Assembly (NCBI RefSeq): GCF_003947455.1
Contig: NZ_QHJH01000027.1
Span: 1-62,639 of the forward strand
Reading direction: 5' to 3'
DNA from: Streptomyces sp. WAC 04229
GTDB lineage: Bacteria > Actinomycetota > Actinomycetes > Streptomycetales > Streptomycetaceae
DNA length: 62,639 nt
Numbering within the stretch: position 1 is the stretch's first letter; each line of letters starts with the position of its first letter. The translations under genes were made by a program, and so were the position numbers. Below are positions 21,010-30,287 of this stretch, one piece after another. The notes under the pieces were generated by a model. The model ran no database searches. It saw nothing but the letters and a program-made list of their open reading frames with translations, and had not been told where the DNA came from.

Positions 21010-22578
21010 ATGGACGACGAGACGACGACCTACGACTACGTGATCATCGGCGGCGGCACGGCGGGCTCGGTGCTGGCCGCGCGACTGAGCGAGGACCCGG
21101 CCTGCCGGGTGTGCGTGGTGGAGGGAGGTCCCAGCGACGTCGGCGACGAGCGCATCCTGCGGCTGCGCAACTGGATCAACCTGCTCGGCTCCGAGTTCGA
21201 CTACGGCTACACCACCGTGGAGCAGCCGCGCGGCAACTCGCACATCCTGCACTCCCGCGCCCGCGTGCTCGGCGGCTGCTCCTCGCACAACACGCTGATC
21301 AGCTTCCTGCCGTTCCCCGAGGACCTCGACGAATGGGCGGCCCGCGGCTGCGAAGGCTGGGGGCCCGAGACGATCCTGCCGTACCGGCAGCGGCTGCAGA
21401 ACACGATCGTTCCCGTCGGCGCCGCCGACCGCAATCCGATCGCCCAGGACTTCGTCACCGCCGCCGCCGCGCGGCTCGGTGTCCCGGTCGTGGAGGACTT
21501 CAACGCCCGCCCCTTCACCGACGGCACCGGCTTCTTCTCCCTGGCGTACGACCCGGAGACCAACATCCGCTCCTCGGCCTCGGTCGCCTACCTGCACCCC
21601 GTCCTGGACCGGCCCAACCTGACGCTGCGTCTGGAGACCTGGGCGTACCGGCTGCTGCCCGACGGCGAGGGCCGCTTCACCCGCGTCCAGGTCCGCAACC
21701 CCGACGGCTCCCTGTCGACCCTGGAGGCCGAGGCGGAGGTACTGCTGTGCGCCGGGGCCATCGACACGCCGCGGCTGCTCATGCTCTCCGGCATCGGCCC
21801 CGCCGACCATCTGCGCGACCTGGGCATCGAGGTCCGCGCGGACCTGCCCGGGGTGGGCGAGAACCTGCTGGACCACCCCGAGTCGGTGATCGTGTGGGAG
21901 ACCCGCGGACCGCTGCCGCCCAACTCGGCCATGGACTCCGACGCCGGCCTCTTCGTACGCCGCGACCCGGCGGGCGGCCCCCGCCCGGACCTGATGTTCC
22001 ACTTCTACCAGGTGCCGTTCACGGTCAACACCGAACGGCTGGGGTATCCGGCCCCGCAGCACGGCGTCTGCATGACGCCGAACGTGCCGCGCGCCCGCTC
22101 CGTCGGCCGCATGTGGCTGACCAGCGCCGACCCGGAGGTCAAACCGGCGCTGGACTTCCGCTACTTCACCGACCCGGACGGGCACGACGAGCGCACCATC
22201 GTCGACGGTCTGCGGATCGCCCGCGAGGTGGCGGCCACCGCACCGCTCAGCGACTGGCTGCTGCGCGAGGTGGCCCCCGGCCCGGACGTGACGTCGGACG
22301 CGGACCTGTCCGAGTACGGGCGCCGCGCCGCGCACACCGTGTACCACCCGGCGGGGACCTGCCGGATGGGCGCCGAAGACGATCCGCTCGCAGTGCTCGA
22401 TCCGCAGCTCAGGCTGCGCGGACACGACGGGCTGCGGATCGTGGACGCGTCCGTCTTCCCCACGATGCCGACGATCAACCCGATGGTCACGGTGCTGCTG
22501 GCCGCCGAGCGCGCGGCGGACCTGATCACCGCCCGGCCCGCCCCGCGTCCGCTGACGACGGAAGGACAGGAGCGGTGA
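21010..22578 (+). CDS. GMC family FAD-dependent oxidoreductase (choline dehydrogenase-like)
   Basis: This flavoprotein oxidises an alcohol to an aldehyde and has 522 aa. The FAD-binding motif IIGGGTAGSVLAARLSED is at residues 12-29. The GMC signature blocks are RARVLGGCSSHN and AGAIDTPRLLMLSGIGP. The active-site pair is His in YHPAGTCRMG with Asn in NPMVTVLLAAERAA. ATG 21010 starts 44 bases after the aldehyde dehydrogenase stop, across two GGGCGAGAGAG-like direct repeats. The last 4 bases overlap the permease start (GTGA). Together with the aldehyde dehydrogenase it would perform two successive oxidations. Confidence 0.9.
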   Translation: MDDETTTYDYVIIGGGTAGSVLAARLSEDPACRVCVVEGGPSDVGDERILRLRNWINLLGSEFDYGYTTVEQPRGNSHILHSRARVLGGCSSHNTLISFLPFPEDLDEWAARGCEGWGPETILPYRQRLQNTIVPVGAADRNPIAQDFVTAAAARLGVPVVEDFNARPFTDGTGFFSLAYDPETNIRSSASVAYLHPVLDRPNLTLRLETWAYRLLPDGEGRFTRVQVRNPDGSLSTLEAEAEVLLCAGAIDTPRLLMLSGIGPADHLRDLGIEVRADLPGVGENLLDHPESVIVWETRGPLPPNSAMDSDAGLFVRRDPAGGPRPDLMFHFYQVPFTVNTERLGYPAPQHGVCMTPNVPRARSVGRMWLTSADPEVKPALDFRYFTDPDGHDERTIVDGLRIAREVAATAPLSDWLLREVAPGPDVTSDADLSEYGRRAAHTVYHPAGTCRMGAEDDPLAVLDPQLRLRGHDGLRIVDASVFPTMPTINPMVTVLLAAERAADLITARPAPRPLTTEGQER

Positions 22579-24077
22579 CCCAGCCGGCGACACCGGGCGG
22601 CGCCGCGGAATCCGGCCCCCAGGAGGGCGAGTCGGAGTTCCGCAAGGAGATGGGCCCGTGGGCGAACTTCGCCCTCGGCTTCACCTATCTGTCCCCGGTC
22701 GTGAGCACGTACACCCTGTTCGGCACGGCCCTCGCCGACGGCGGCCCGCCGATGATCTGGGCGTTCGTGCTGGCGGGCTGCGGTCAGTTCCTCGTCGCCC
22801 TGGTCTTCGGCGAGGTCGTCGCGCAGTACCCGATCGCGGGCGGCGTCTACCCGTGGGCGCGGCGGCTGTGGGGCAAGCGCTGGGCGTGGATGACCGGCTG
22901 GGTGTACCTCTGGGCGCTGCTCGTCACGATCACCTCGGTCGCCTACGGCGCCGGGCCCTACATCGCCATCCTGCTCGGCTACGACGCCACCGTGCACACC
23001 ACGGTGCTGTGCACGATCGCCCTGATCGTCATCGCCGTGCTCATCAACTACGCGGGCACCAAGGCCCTGTCGTGGGCCGCGCTGATCGGTTTCAGCGCCG
23101 AGCTGATCGGCGCGCTCGCCGTCGGCGTCATCCTGCTCACCACGCACCGCTTCCACGGGCTCGGCGTCCTCTTCGACGACTACGGCGCGGCCGAAGGCGG
23201 CTCCTACCTGCCCGTCTTCCTGGGGGCGGCGATCATCGGCTTCTACCAGTACTACGGTTTCGAGGCGTGCGGGGACGTCGCCGAGGAGGTAGCGCATCCC
23301 GGCAAGGTCATCCCCAAGGCGATGCGGCGCACCATCTACGTCGGCGGTGCGGCGGCGACGTTCACCTGTCTGACGCTGCTGCTGGCGGTCGTGGACTACC
23401 GGGCGGTGATCTCGGGCGAGGACTCCGACCCCGTGGTCCGGGTGCTGTTCGACGCCCTCGGGGAGGTCGGCGCGCGGCTGGTGATGGCCGTGGTCCTGAT
23501 CTCGTTCCTGTCCTGCACGATCAGCCTGCAGGCCGCGGCGGGGCGGCTGATCTACTCGTACGCCCGGGACGAGATGATCATCGGCCACAGGCTGCTGCGG
23601 AAGTTCTCGTCGAAGCGCGCGGTGCCCGAGTACGCGCTGCTGCTCGCCGCCGTCATCCCGGCCCTGATCGCGGTGGGCTCGCTGATCTCCGAGGACGCCC
23701 TCACCAAGATCGTCTCGTTCGCGATCCTCGGCATCTACGCGGCGTTCCAGATGGTCGTCCTCGCCGCGCTGCGGGCCCGGCTCAAGGGCTGGCGGCCGGG
23801 CGGCGAGTTCCGGCTGGGCCGCTGGGGGCTGCTGGTGAACGTCGGGGCGCTCGCCTACGGCCTCTTCGCCATCATCAACATCTCCTGGCCGCGTACGCCG
23901 GACGTCCCCTGGTACGACAACTGGATCGTGCTGCTCAGCGGCGGCATCGTGCTGGCGGTGGGCCTCCTGTACATGTTCACGACCCACCACTACGGCCGCG
24001 GCGACGCACCGGCGGGAGTCGCGATCCCGGGCCGGGGCAGGGCGAACGCCGGCGGGGGAAGGACGAACCCGGACTAG
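22575..24077 (+). CDS. APC superfamily amino acid/amine permease
   Basis: This 500-aa membrane transporter has about 12 hydrophobic helices. The first helix carries ANFALGFTYLSPVVSTYTLFG and the third block GEVVAQYPIAGGVYPWARRLWG, which resembles amino acid-choline or GABA-type permeases. The GTG start at 22575 overlaps the GMC stop by 4 bases, so it is translationally coupled. Choline, ethanolamine or a polyamine is the likely cargo given the two oxidases. Its stop overlaps the stop of the convergent anti-sigma gene by 3 bases. Confidence 0.9.
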   Translation: MTQPATPGGAAESGPQEGESEFRKEMGPWANFALGFTYLSPVVSTYTLFGTALADGGPPMIWAFVLAGCGQFLVALVFGEVVAQYPIAGGVYPWARRLWGKRWAWMTGWVYLWALLVTITSVAYGAGPYIAILLGYDATVHTTVLCTIALIVIAVLINYAGTKALSWAALIGFSAELIGALAVGVILLTTHRFHGLGVLFDDYGAAEGGSYLPVFLGAAIIGFYQYYGFEACGDVAEEVAHPGKVIPKAMRRTIYVGGAAATFTCLTLLLAVVDYRAVISGEDSDPVVRVLFDALGEVGARLVMAVVLISFLSCTISLQAAAGRLIYSYARDEMIIGHRLLRKFSSKRAVPEYALLLAAVIPALIAVGSLISEDALTKIVSFAILGIYAAFQMVVLAALRARLKGWRPGGEFRLGRWGLLVNVGALAYGLFAIINISWPRTPDVPWYDNWIVLLSGGIVLAVGLLYMFTTHHYGRGDAPAGVAIPGRGRANAGGGRTNPD

Positions 24078-24700
24078 GCCGGTGCGCCCAGCTCCGCCCA
24101 CACCCGCTTGCCGGCCACTCCCGGTGTCCGCACGACGCCCCAGTCCAGGCACAGCCGCTGCACGATGAACATGCCGTGCCCGCCGGGACGTCCGGCCCGG
24201 TGCGGTGTGCGGGGCGCCGGCTGGCCGGTACCGCGGTCGGAGACCTCCAGCCGGATCACCTTCTTCTCACAGGTGATCCGCAGCTCGTCCGGCCCCTCGG
24301 CGTGCAGGCAGGCGTTGGTGACCAGTTCGGACACCACGAGCAGTACGTCCTCGGCGGCGGCCCGCTGGTCCGCGGTGGCGGAGGGCAGCCAGCCCCACGC
24401 GTACAGCGCCTCGCGGGTGAAGTCACGGGCGAGCGGGACGACCCCGCTCGCGTCCTCGAAATTCAGCAGGCGGACCTGCCGCCCGCCCTCTGAGACGGGC
24501 CCGGGCGGGGCCGGAGCCGCGGCGCCGGAAGCTGCCGGGGCCGCGCCCGCGGGCACGGGAGCGCCCATCACGGCGGCCTGCCCGGCGGGCACGCCTCCCT
24601 CGGACTCCCCGGTCCCGGGCACGCCCCTCCCGGGCGCCCCGGAAGCGCCGCCGGACTCCGGACCGCGGTCGCCCGGCGAGTAGGGCCGGGTGGTGCTCAT
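24074..24700 (-). CDS. RsbW-like anti-sigma factor (HATPase_c_2)
   Basis: This 208-aa serine kinase/anti-sigma protein belongs to the partner-switching type. Residues 1-75 are a low-complexity Gly/Ala/Pro linker. The GHKL ATPase domain follows, with LLVVSELVTNACLHA (N box), VSDRGTG (G1) and GGHGMFIVQRLC (G2). Such proteins bind and hold a SigB-type sigma factor and phosphorylate a STAS antagonist, both of which are encoded just upstream. In S. coelicolor terms it would be the SigI anti-sigma factor, an assignment made from synteny recalled from memory. The ATG at 24700 has a GAGGTG site. Confidence 0.85.
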   Translation of the reverse strand: MSTTRPYSPGDRGPESGGASGAPGRGVPGTGESEGGVPAGQAAVMGAPVPAGAAPAASGAAAPAPPGPVSEGGRQVRLLNFEDASGVVPLARDFTREALYAWGWLPSATADQRAAAEDVLLVVSELVTNACLHAEGPDELRITCEKKVIRLEVSDRGTGQPAPRTPHRAGRPGGHGMFIVQRLCLDWGVVRTPGVAGKRVWAELGAPA

Positions 24701-24824
24701 CAGCGCTTCACCTCACCGATCCACCAGTTCACATTTCAAGTCTTGGACAGGAACGTCGTACAGCCGACTCAGGGTCTCTCCTGCCCGACCGGGCCGTCCG
24801 AACACCCCTGTAATCGGCACGAAA

Positions 24825-24855
24825 CACGGGACGAGGCGAAAACGCCCGTCCCGTG
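24825..24855 (-). terminator. Terminator after the STAS gene
   Basis: CACGGGACG pairs with CGTCCCGTG and continues through GGCG/CGCC to an AAAA loop, with one bulged A. It lies 40 bases beyond the STAS stop, so the antagonist and the anti-sigma gene may be transcribed separately. Confidence 0.7.
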
Positions 24856-24894
24856 AGGCGCACGAAACCCGCCGACGGCCGGACAAGAACCGGC

Positions 24895-25272
24895 TCAGTC
24901 GGACTCGTCGGCCAGGGCGGCCGCAAGCGTGTCGTGCAGGGTGAAGACCGCCTCGGCCCCCGTGATCTCGAAGACACGGGCCACCACCGGCTGCATGGCC
25001 ACCAGATGCACACCGCCCCCCGCCGCCTCCGCCTTCAGCCGCGCGCCGAGCAGGACGTTGAGTCCCGTGGAGTCGCAGAACTCCAGACGCGAGCAGTCGA
25101 CGACAAGGCGGTTGAATCCCTTGGCGAGGCACTCCTCCAGCGGCTCACGCAACAGCTCGGCGGTGTGGTGATCCAACTCACCCGCCGGGGTCACGACGGC
25201 GCTGGGGCCCTCTTCCCGTACCTCGACCAGAAGCCGGCCCGACTGGGCACTGCCGACCGTCCCGCGGTCCAT
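24895..25272 (-). CDS. STAS-domain anti-sigma factor antagonist
   Basis: This 125-aa SpoIIAA/RsbV-like protein has the phosphorylatable Ser68 in CDSTGLNVLLG. The fold markers are VVTPAGELDHHTAELL and NRLVVDCSRLEF. In its dephosphorylated form it should bind the anti-sigma ATPase and free the sigma factor. I chose ATG 25272 because GGGAGAG lies upstream; the in-frame ATG at 25296 has no ribosome site. It is divergent from the sigma gene across about 250 bases. Confidence 0.88.
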   Translation of the reverse strand: MDRGTVGSAQSGRLLVEVREEGPSAVVTPAGELDHHTAELLREPLEECLAKGFNRLVVDCSRLEFCDSTGLNVLLGARLKAEAAGGGVHLVAMQPVVARVFEITGAEAVFTLHDTLAAALADESD

Positions 25273-25524
25273 GCCGTTTCTCTCTCCCGAGGTCATGTCT
25301 GCTTGCTGACGACCTCGAACACTACGCCTTCCCCGCGCACTCCGACACCCGAACAACCGCACACAAACGGACATAAGCGTACAGAACACACTTGCGATCG
25401 CCTCGGTAAACCCGGTAGGCCTAGGTGGACACGTAAAACGACACGGCCGGCTTTGGAGGCGCCGCACACCGCAGTGCACGTCATTGGCTTCGGCAGCCGT
25501 ATGCCGAGAACGATGGAGGACACC
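25273..25524. promoter_or_regulatory. Divergent spacer between STAS and sigma genes
   Basis: This 252-base spacer is locally A/T-richer (around 25310-25450) than the flanks and must hold the two divergent promoters. I could not find a convincing SigB-type pair (GTTT...GGGTA) at proper spacing on either strand, so autoregulation is not shown by sequence. Confidence 0.4.
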
Positions 25525-26439
25525 ATGTCACCCCGGCTCGACGGATCGCGTACCCAAGAAGCGACGTCGACACTCCCTCCGGAACATCTGGATCCCATCG
25601 AGCACCCCGACGCCGTCGTCGACCACGACGGCGCACTCGCCGGGCTTCCGGACATCCCCGCGTACGACGAGGTCGCTCCGGCGGACGCCAGGGCCCTGTC
25701 CAAGACCCTCTTCGGGCGACTGGAGTCGCTGGAGGAAGGCACCCACGAGTACGCGTACGTACGCAACACGCTCGTCGAGCTGAACCTGGCCCTGGTCAAG
25801 TTCGCCGCCTCCCGCTTCCGCTCGCGCAGCGAGCCGATGGAGGACATCATCCAGGTCGGCACGATCGGCCTGATCAAGGCGATCGACCGCTTCGAGATGT
25901 CGCGCGGTGTGGAGTTCCCCACGTTCGCGATGCCGACCATCATCGGCGAGATCAAGCGCTTCTTCCGCGACACCTCGTGGTCCGTGCGCGTCCCCCGCCG
26001 CCTCCAGGAGCTGCGGCTCGACCTCGCCAAGGCCGGCGACGAGCTGGCCCAGCGGCTCGACCGCGCCCCCACCGTGGCCGAGCTGGCCGAGCACCTCGGC
26101 CTGACCCGGGACGAGGTCGTCGAGGGCATGGCGGCGTCGAACGCCTACACCGCCTCCTCGCTGGACGCCCAGCCGGAGGAGGACGACGCCGAGGGCGCGC
26201 TCGCCGACCGGATCGGCTACGAGGACCACGGGCTCGAGGGCATCGAGTACGTCGAGTCGCTGAAGCCGCTGATCGCCGAGCTGCCCGCCCGGGACCGGAA
26301 GATCCTCTCCCTCCGCTTCGTCGCGGGCATGACCCAGTCGGAGATCGGCGAGGAGCTGGGCATCTCCCAGATGCACGTGTCGCGGCTGCTGTCGCGCACG
26401 CTCGTGAAGCTGCGCAAGGGGCTCACGGTCGAGGAGTGA
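25525..26439 (+). CDS. sigI: SigB/SigF/SigG family RNA polymerase sigma factor (SigI-like)
   Basis: This 304-aa alternative sigma factor has an N-terminal extension of about 60 residues. Region 2 (about 85-150) has EDIIQVGTIGLIKAIDRFEMSRGVEF and FAMPTIIGEIKRFFRD. Region 3 follows, with WSVRVPRRLQELRLDL, and region 4 (about 245-300) has ILSLRFVAGMTQSEIGEELGISQMHVSRLLSRTL. I chose the ATG at 25525 after GGAGG; an in-frame ATG lies 24 bases upstream. The divergent antagonist and anti-sigma genes complete a partner-switching cassette. The name sigI rests on recalled gene order with S. coelicolor. Confidence 0.9.
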   Translation: MSPRLDGSRTQEATSTLPPEHLDPIEHPDAVVDHDGALAGLPDIPAYDEVAPADARALSKTLFGRLESLEEGTHEYAYVRNTLVELNLALVKFAASRFRSRSEPMEDIIQVGTIGLIKAIDRFEMSRGVEFPTFAMPTIIGEIKRFFRDTSWSVRVPRRLQELRLDLAKAGDELAQRLDRAPTVAELAEHLGLTRDEVVEGMAASNAYTASSLDAQPEEDDAEGALADRIGYEDHGLEGIEYVESLKPLIAELPARDRKILSLRFVAGMTQSEIGEELGISQMHVSRLLSRTLVKLRKGLTVEE

Positions 26440-26506
26440 TCCTCACCCGATGACGCTTGCCCTCCAGGGGGGTGGTCCGAGGCCGGGCCGCCCCCCTTCG
26501 GGCTGC

Positions 26507-27682
26507 TCAGACCACGCGTACGCCGCGCCGCCAGACCCCGCTGACCAGCGGCACGCCCGGCCGGTAGGCGAGGTGCACGTGGCTCGGGGCGTCGAGGAGC
26601 GTCAGGTCGGCGTACGCGCCCGGCGTGAGGCGGCCGACGTCGTCCCGGCGCAGGGCCGCGGCGCCGCCCGCGGTGGCCGACCAGACCGCCTCGTCCGGCG
26701 TCATCCCCATGTCCCGCACCGCGAGCGCGACGCAGAACGGCACGGAGGACGTGAAGGACGAGCCGGGGTTGCAGTCGGTGGACAGCGCGACCGTCACCCC
26801 CGCGTCGAGCAGGCGCCGGGCGTCCGGCCACTCGGCGCGGGTGGAGAACTCGGCGCCCGGCAGCAGCGTGGCGACCGTCCTGCTGCCCGCCAGCGCGTCC
26901 ACGTCGGCGTCGGTGAGGTGGGTGCAGTGGTCGGCGCTGGCGGCGTCGAGCTCGACCGCGAGCTGGACGCCCGGGCCGTAGGAGAGCTGGTTGGCGTGGA
27001 CGCGGGGGTGCAGGCCCCTGGCCCGGCCCGCGGTGAGGATCGCGCGGGCCTGGTCGCCGTCGAAGGCGCCCTTCTCGCAGAACACGTCGATCCAGCGGGC
27101 GTGCGGCGCGCAGGCGTCGAGCATCTCGCCGGTGACGAGGGCGACGTAGGCGGCGGGGTCGTCGGCGAGTTCGGGGGCGACGATGTGCGCGCCGAGGAAG
27201 GTGACCTCGTCGGTGTGGCGGGCGGCGACGCGCAGGGCGCGGGACTCGTCGGCGGTGGTCAGGCCGTAGCCGGACTTGGTCTCGAAGGTCGTGGTGCCCT
27301 GGCGCAGGGCCTCCGCGAGGTAGCGGGTGAGGCCCGCCTCCAGTTCCGCGTCGCTGGCGGCGCGGGTGGCGGCGACGGTGGTGCGGATGCCGCCGGCGCT
27401 GTAGGGGCGGCCGGACATGCGGGCGTTGAACTCCTCGGTGCGGTCGCCGCCGAAGAGGAGGTGCGAGTGCGAGTCGACGAAGCCGGGCAGGACCGCCCGG
27501 CCGCCGGCGTCGACCCGGTTGTCAGTGGCGGGTGCTTTGCTTGATTCACCGGTCCACGCGACGCGGTCGCCGTCGATGACGACGGCCGCGTCCCGGACCA
27601 GCCCGAGCGGGGAGTTGTCACCTAGGGAGGAATCGTTGGTGACGAGTGCGGCGATGTTGGTGATGACGGTGCTGGTACTCAT
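26507..27682 (-). CDS. hutI: Imidazolonepropionase HutI
   Basis: HutI opens the imidazolone ring to formiminoglutamate, the third step of histidine catabolism. The protein has 391 aa. The amidohydrolase motifs are [13 protein letters not shown] (metal His pair), [28 protein letters not shown] and [13 protein letters not shown] (catalytic Asp). It starts at ATG 27682, 41 bases downstream of hutF. The stop is followed by no clear terminator. Confidence 0.95.
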   Translation of the reverse strand: MSTSTVITNIAALVTNDSSLGDNSPLGLVRDAAVVIDGDRVAWTGESSKAPATDNRVDAGGRAVLPGFVDSHSHLLFGGDRTEEFNARMSGRPYSAGGIRTTVAATRAASDAELEAGLTRYLAEALRQGTTTFETKSGYGLTTADESRALRVAARHTDEVTFLGAHIVAPELADDPAAYVALVTGEMLDACAPHARWIDVFCEKGAFDGDQARAILTAGRARGLHPRVHANQLSYGPGVQLAVELDAASADHCTHLTDADVDALAGSRTVATLLPGAEFSTRAEWPDARRLLDAGVTVALSTDCNPGSSFTSSVPFCVALAVRDMGMTPDEAVWSATAGGAAALRRDDVGRLTPGAYADLTLLDAPSHVHLAYRPGVPLVSGVWRRGVRVV

Positions 27683-27723
27683 GGCGTCGGTGGCGTCCTC
27701 GTGGGGGCGGTCGGTGGTCGGTT

Positions 27724-29073
27724 CTATGCGCGCAGGGCTTCCACGGCCCGTGCGAGGGACCGCGGGACCTCGGGTACGAGGGTGTGCTCCCCGTCGCGTA
27801 CGACGTGCCGTCCGCCCACGACCGTGTGCCGTACGTCCGCTGCCGTCGCGGCGAATACGGCCGTCTCGGCGCCCAGCCTGGGCAGCGGTCCCGCCGTCCT
27901 GACCGAGTCGAGGGCGACCGTCGCGAGGTCGGCGCGGGCGCCGGTCTCGATCCGGCCGGTGTCGTCCCAGCCGAGCGCGGCGTGGCCGTCGGCGGTGGCG
28001 GCGCGCAGCAGGGCGGCGGCGGTCCAGTGGCCGCGGGTGCGGGTGCGCAGGCGCTCGTTCAGCTCCATGGCGCGCGCCTCCTCCAGCAGGTCGACGACGG
28101 CGTGGCTGTCGGAGCCGAGGGAGAGCGGTGAGCCCGCCCGCTGGAGGGCGGCGGCGGGGCCGATGCCGTCGGCGAGGTCCCGTTCCGTGGTGGGGCACAT
28201 GCAGGTGCCGGTGCGGCTGCCGCCGAGCAGGGCGATGTCCTCGTCCGTGAGGTGGGTGCTGTGGACGCCGGTGGTGCGCTCCCCCAGCACGCCGTGGTCG
28301 GCCAGCAGGCGGGTGGGGGTGCGGCCGTGGGCCCGGTGGCAGGCGTCGTTCTCGGCGGTCTGCTCGGACAGGTGCACATGCAGCGGGGCCCGCCGCTCCC
28401 CGGCCCAGCGCGCCACGGTCTCCAGCTGGTCCGCGGGCACGGCCCGTACGGAGTGGATCGCGGCCCCGATCCGTGCGTGATCCCGTTCCTTGAGAAGTGA
28501 AGAGCGTTGCGCCCAGGCGTCCGCCGTCCCGTCGGAGAAGCGGCGCTGGTGGGTGTTCGGGGGCTCGCCGAAGCCGGCCGACAGGTAGCAGGTGTCCAGG
28601 AGGGTGATGCGGATGCCGGCCTCGGCGGCGGCCTCGATCAGCGCCTCGCCCATCGCGTTGGGGTCGGCGTAGGGGGTGCCGCCGGGCGTGTGGTGGACGT
28701 AGTGGAACTCGCCGACGGTGGTGATGCCGGCCAGCGCCATCTCGGCGTACACCGCGCGGGCCAGGTCGAGGTAGGTGTCCGGGTTCAGCCGGTCGGCGAC
28801 GGAGTACATGACCTCGCGCCAGGTCCAGAAGGTGCCGGAGCCGACCTGGACGGTGCCGCGCAGGGCGCGGTGGAAGGCGTGGCTGTGGGCGTTGGCCAGG
28901 CCGGGCAGCGTCAGTCCGCGCAGGATCTCGGCGCCGGGGGGCGGGGCGGGGGTGTCCTGGCGGACGGCGGCGATGCGGCCGTCCGCCACCTCGACGGCGA
29001 CGCCCGGCTCGACGTGGGTGCCGAGCCAGGCGTGCTCCAGCCAGTAGGTCCGGGTCCGCTCGGTGGGGGTCAC
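27724..29073 (-). CDS. hutF: Formimidoylglutamate deiminase HutF
   Basis: HutF deaminates N-formimino-L-glutamate to N-formylglutamate and ammonia, the branch used by Pseudomonas and Streptomyces. The protein has 449 aa. The metal-binding motifs are [37 protein letters not shown] and [16 protein letters not shown]. The start is GTG at 29073, overlapping the M20 stop by 4 bases (GTGA). Its product needs a deformylase; the adjacent M20 enzyme is the only hydrolase candidate in the cluster. Confidence 0.93.
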   Translation of the reverse strand: MTPTERTRTYWLEHAWLGTHVEPGVAVEVADGRIAAVRQDTPAPPPGAEILRGLTLPGLANAHSHAFHRALRGTVQVGSGTFWTWREVMYSVADRLNPDTYLDLARAVYAEMALAGITTVGEFHYVHHTPGGTPYADPNAMGEALIEAAAEAGIRITLLDTCYLSAGFGEPPNTHQRRFSDGTADAWAQRSSLLKERDHARIGAAIHSVRAVPADQLETVARWAGERRAPLHVHLSEQTAENDACHRAHGRTPTRLLADHGVLGERTTGVHSTHLTDEDIALLGGSRTGTCMCPTTERDLADGIGPAAALQRAGSPLSLGSDSHAVVDLLEEARAMELNERLRTRTRGHWTAAALLRAATADGHAALGWDDTGRIETGARADLATVALDSVRTAGPLPRLGAETAVFAATAADVRHTVVGGRHVVRDGEHTLVPEVPRSLARAVEALRA

Positions 29074-30287
29074 GTGCAGGCCAGCCCTTCCAGTGCGTCG
29101 GCGAGTGCGTTCACCCCGGCCACGCAGTCGTCCTCGGCCGCGTACTCGGCCGGGGAGTGCGAGACGCCGGTGGGGTTGCGTACGAACAGCATGGCGGTCG
29201 GGATGCGGTCGGAGAGGATTCCGGCGTCGTGTCCGGCGCCGGTGCCGAGCACGGGGACCTTCAGCTCCGTCGCGCCGCCCAGGATGCGGGCGAGTTCGTC
29301 GCGCAGGGCGTGGTCGAACTCGACGACGGGCGTGAAGGACTCGCGGACGACGTCGAGGTCGGCTCCGTGGGCCGCGGCGTACTCGCGGGCCGCCCGCTCC
29401 ACCCCGGTGACCACGGCGTCCAGGCTCTGCTGGTCGGCGGCGCGGGAGTCGAGCCAGCCGCGGACCAGGGACGGGATGGCGTTGACGCCGTTGGGCTCCA
29501 CACTGACCTTGCCGAAGGTGGCGACCGCCCCCGCGAGTTCGGCCTCGCGGCGGGCGGCGAGGACGGTCTCGGCGTAGGACAGCATCGGGTCGCGGCGGTC
29601 GGCGAGGCGGGTGGTGCCGGCGTGGTTGGCCTCGCCCCGGAAGTCGAACCGCCAGCGTCCGTGCGGCCAGATGGCGGAGGCGATGCCGATCCGGTCACCG
29701 GACAGGTCGAGGGCGCGGCCCTGCTCGACGTGGAGTTCGACGTATGCGCCGATGCGGGCCAGCCGCTCGGGATCCGGGCCGAGGGCGTCCGGGTCGTAGC
29801 CGGCGTCCTCCATGGCCCGCGGGAGGGTGATGCCGTCCCCGTCGGTCAGCCGGTGGGCCTGCTCCACGGTGAGCGCCCCCGCGGTGAGCCGGGAGCCGAC
29901 GCAGGCCAGGCCGAAGCGGGCGCCCTCCTCGTCCCCGAAGTTGACGATGCCGAGCGGCCTGGTGAACCGCGCTCCCCTCCCGCGCAGTTCGTCCAGGGCG
30001 GCGAAGGCGGAGACGACACCGAGGGGCCCGTCGAAGGCGCCGCCGTCGGGCACGGAGTCCAGGTGGGACCCGGTGACGACGGCGTCCCCGGCGGCCGGGT
30101 CACCGAGCCAGGCCCACTGGTTGCCGTTGCGGTCGGTCTCGTAGGCCAGTCCGCGTGCCTCGGCCTGCTCCTGGAACCAGGTGCGGCAGTCGGCGTCGGC
30201 GCCCGTCCAGGCGTAGCGGCGGTAGCCGCCGGTGGCGGAGCTGCGGCCGATCGGCAGCAGCTCCGCCCACATGCTGTGGAAGCTCAC
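29070..30287 (-). CDS. M20 amidohydrolase (allantoate amidohydrolase-like) in the hut operon
   Basis: This is a 405-aa metallopeptidase-fold enzyme of the hydantoinase/carbamoylase group. Metal-binding motifs are [40 protein letters not shown] and [11 protein letters not shown]. Annotation pipelines would call it allantoate amidohydrolase. It is sandwiched between hutU and hutF with GTGA overlaps on both sides, so it most likely serves histidine catabolism, for example by hydrolysing N-formylglutamate in place of HutG. That role is inference. GTG start at 30287. Confidence 0.88.
   Translation of the reverse strand: MSFHSMWAELLPIGRSSATGGYRRYAWTGADADCRTWFQEQAEARGLAYETDRNGNQWAWLGDPAAGDAVVTGSHLDSVPDGGAFDGPLGVVSAFAALDELRGRGARFTRPLGIVNFGDEEGARFGLACVGSRLTAGALTVEQAHRLTDGDGITLPRAMEDAGYDPDALGPDPERLARIGAYVELHVEQGRALDLSGDRIGIASAIWPHGRWRFDFRGEANHAGTTRLADRRDPMLSYAETVLAARREAELAGAVATFGKVSVEPNGVNAIPSLVRGWLDSRAADQQSLDAVVTGVERAAREYAAAHGADLDVVRESFTPVVEFDHALRDELARILGGATELKVPVLGTGAGHDAGILSDRIPTAMLFVRNPTGVSHSPAEYAAEDDCVAGVNALADALEGLACT

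Noticed and set aside
25273..25524. SigB-type autoregulatory promoter before the sigma gene
   Set aside because: GTTT and GGGTTT strings exist on the minus strand, but the spacing of about 22 bases and the poor -10 match do not fit the consensus.
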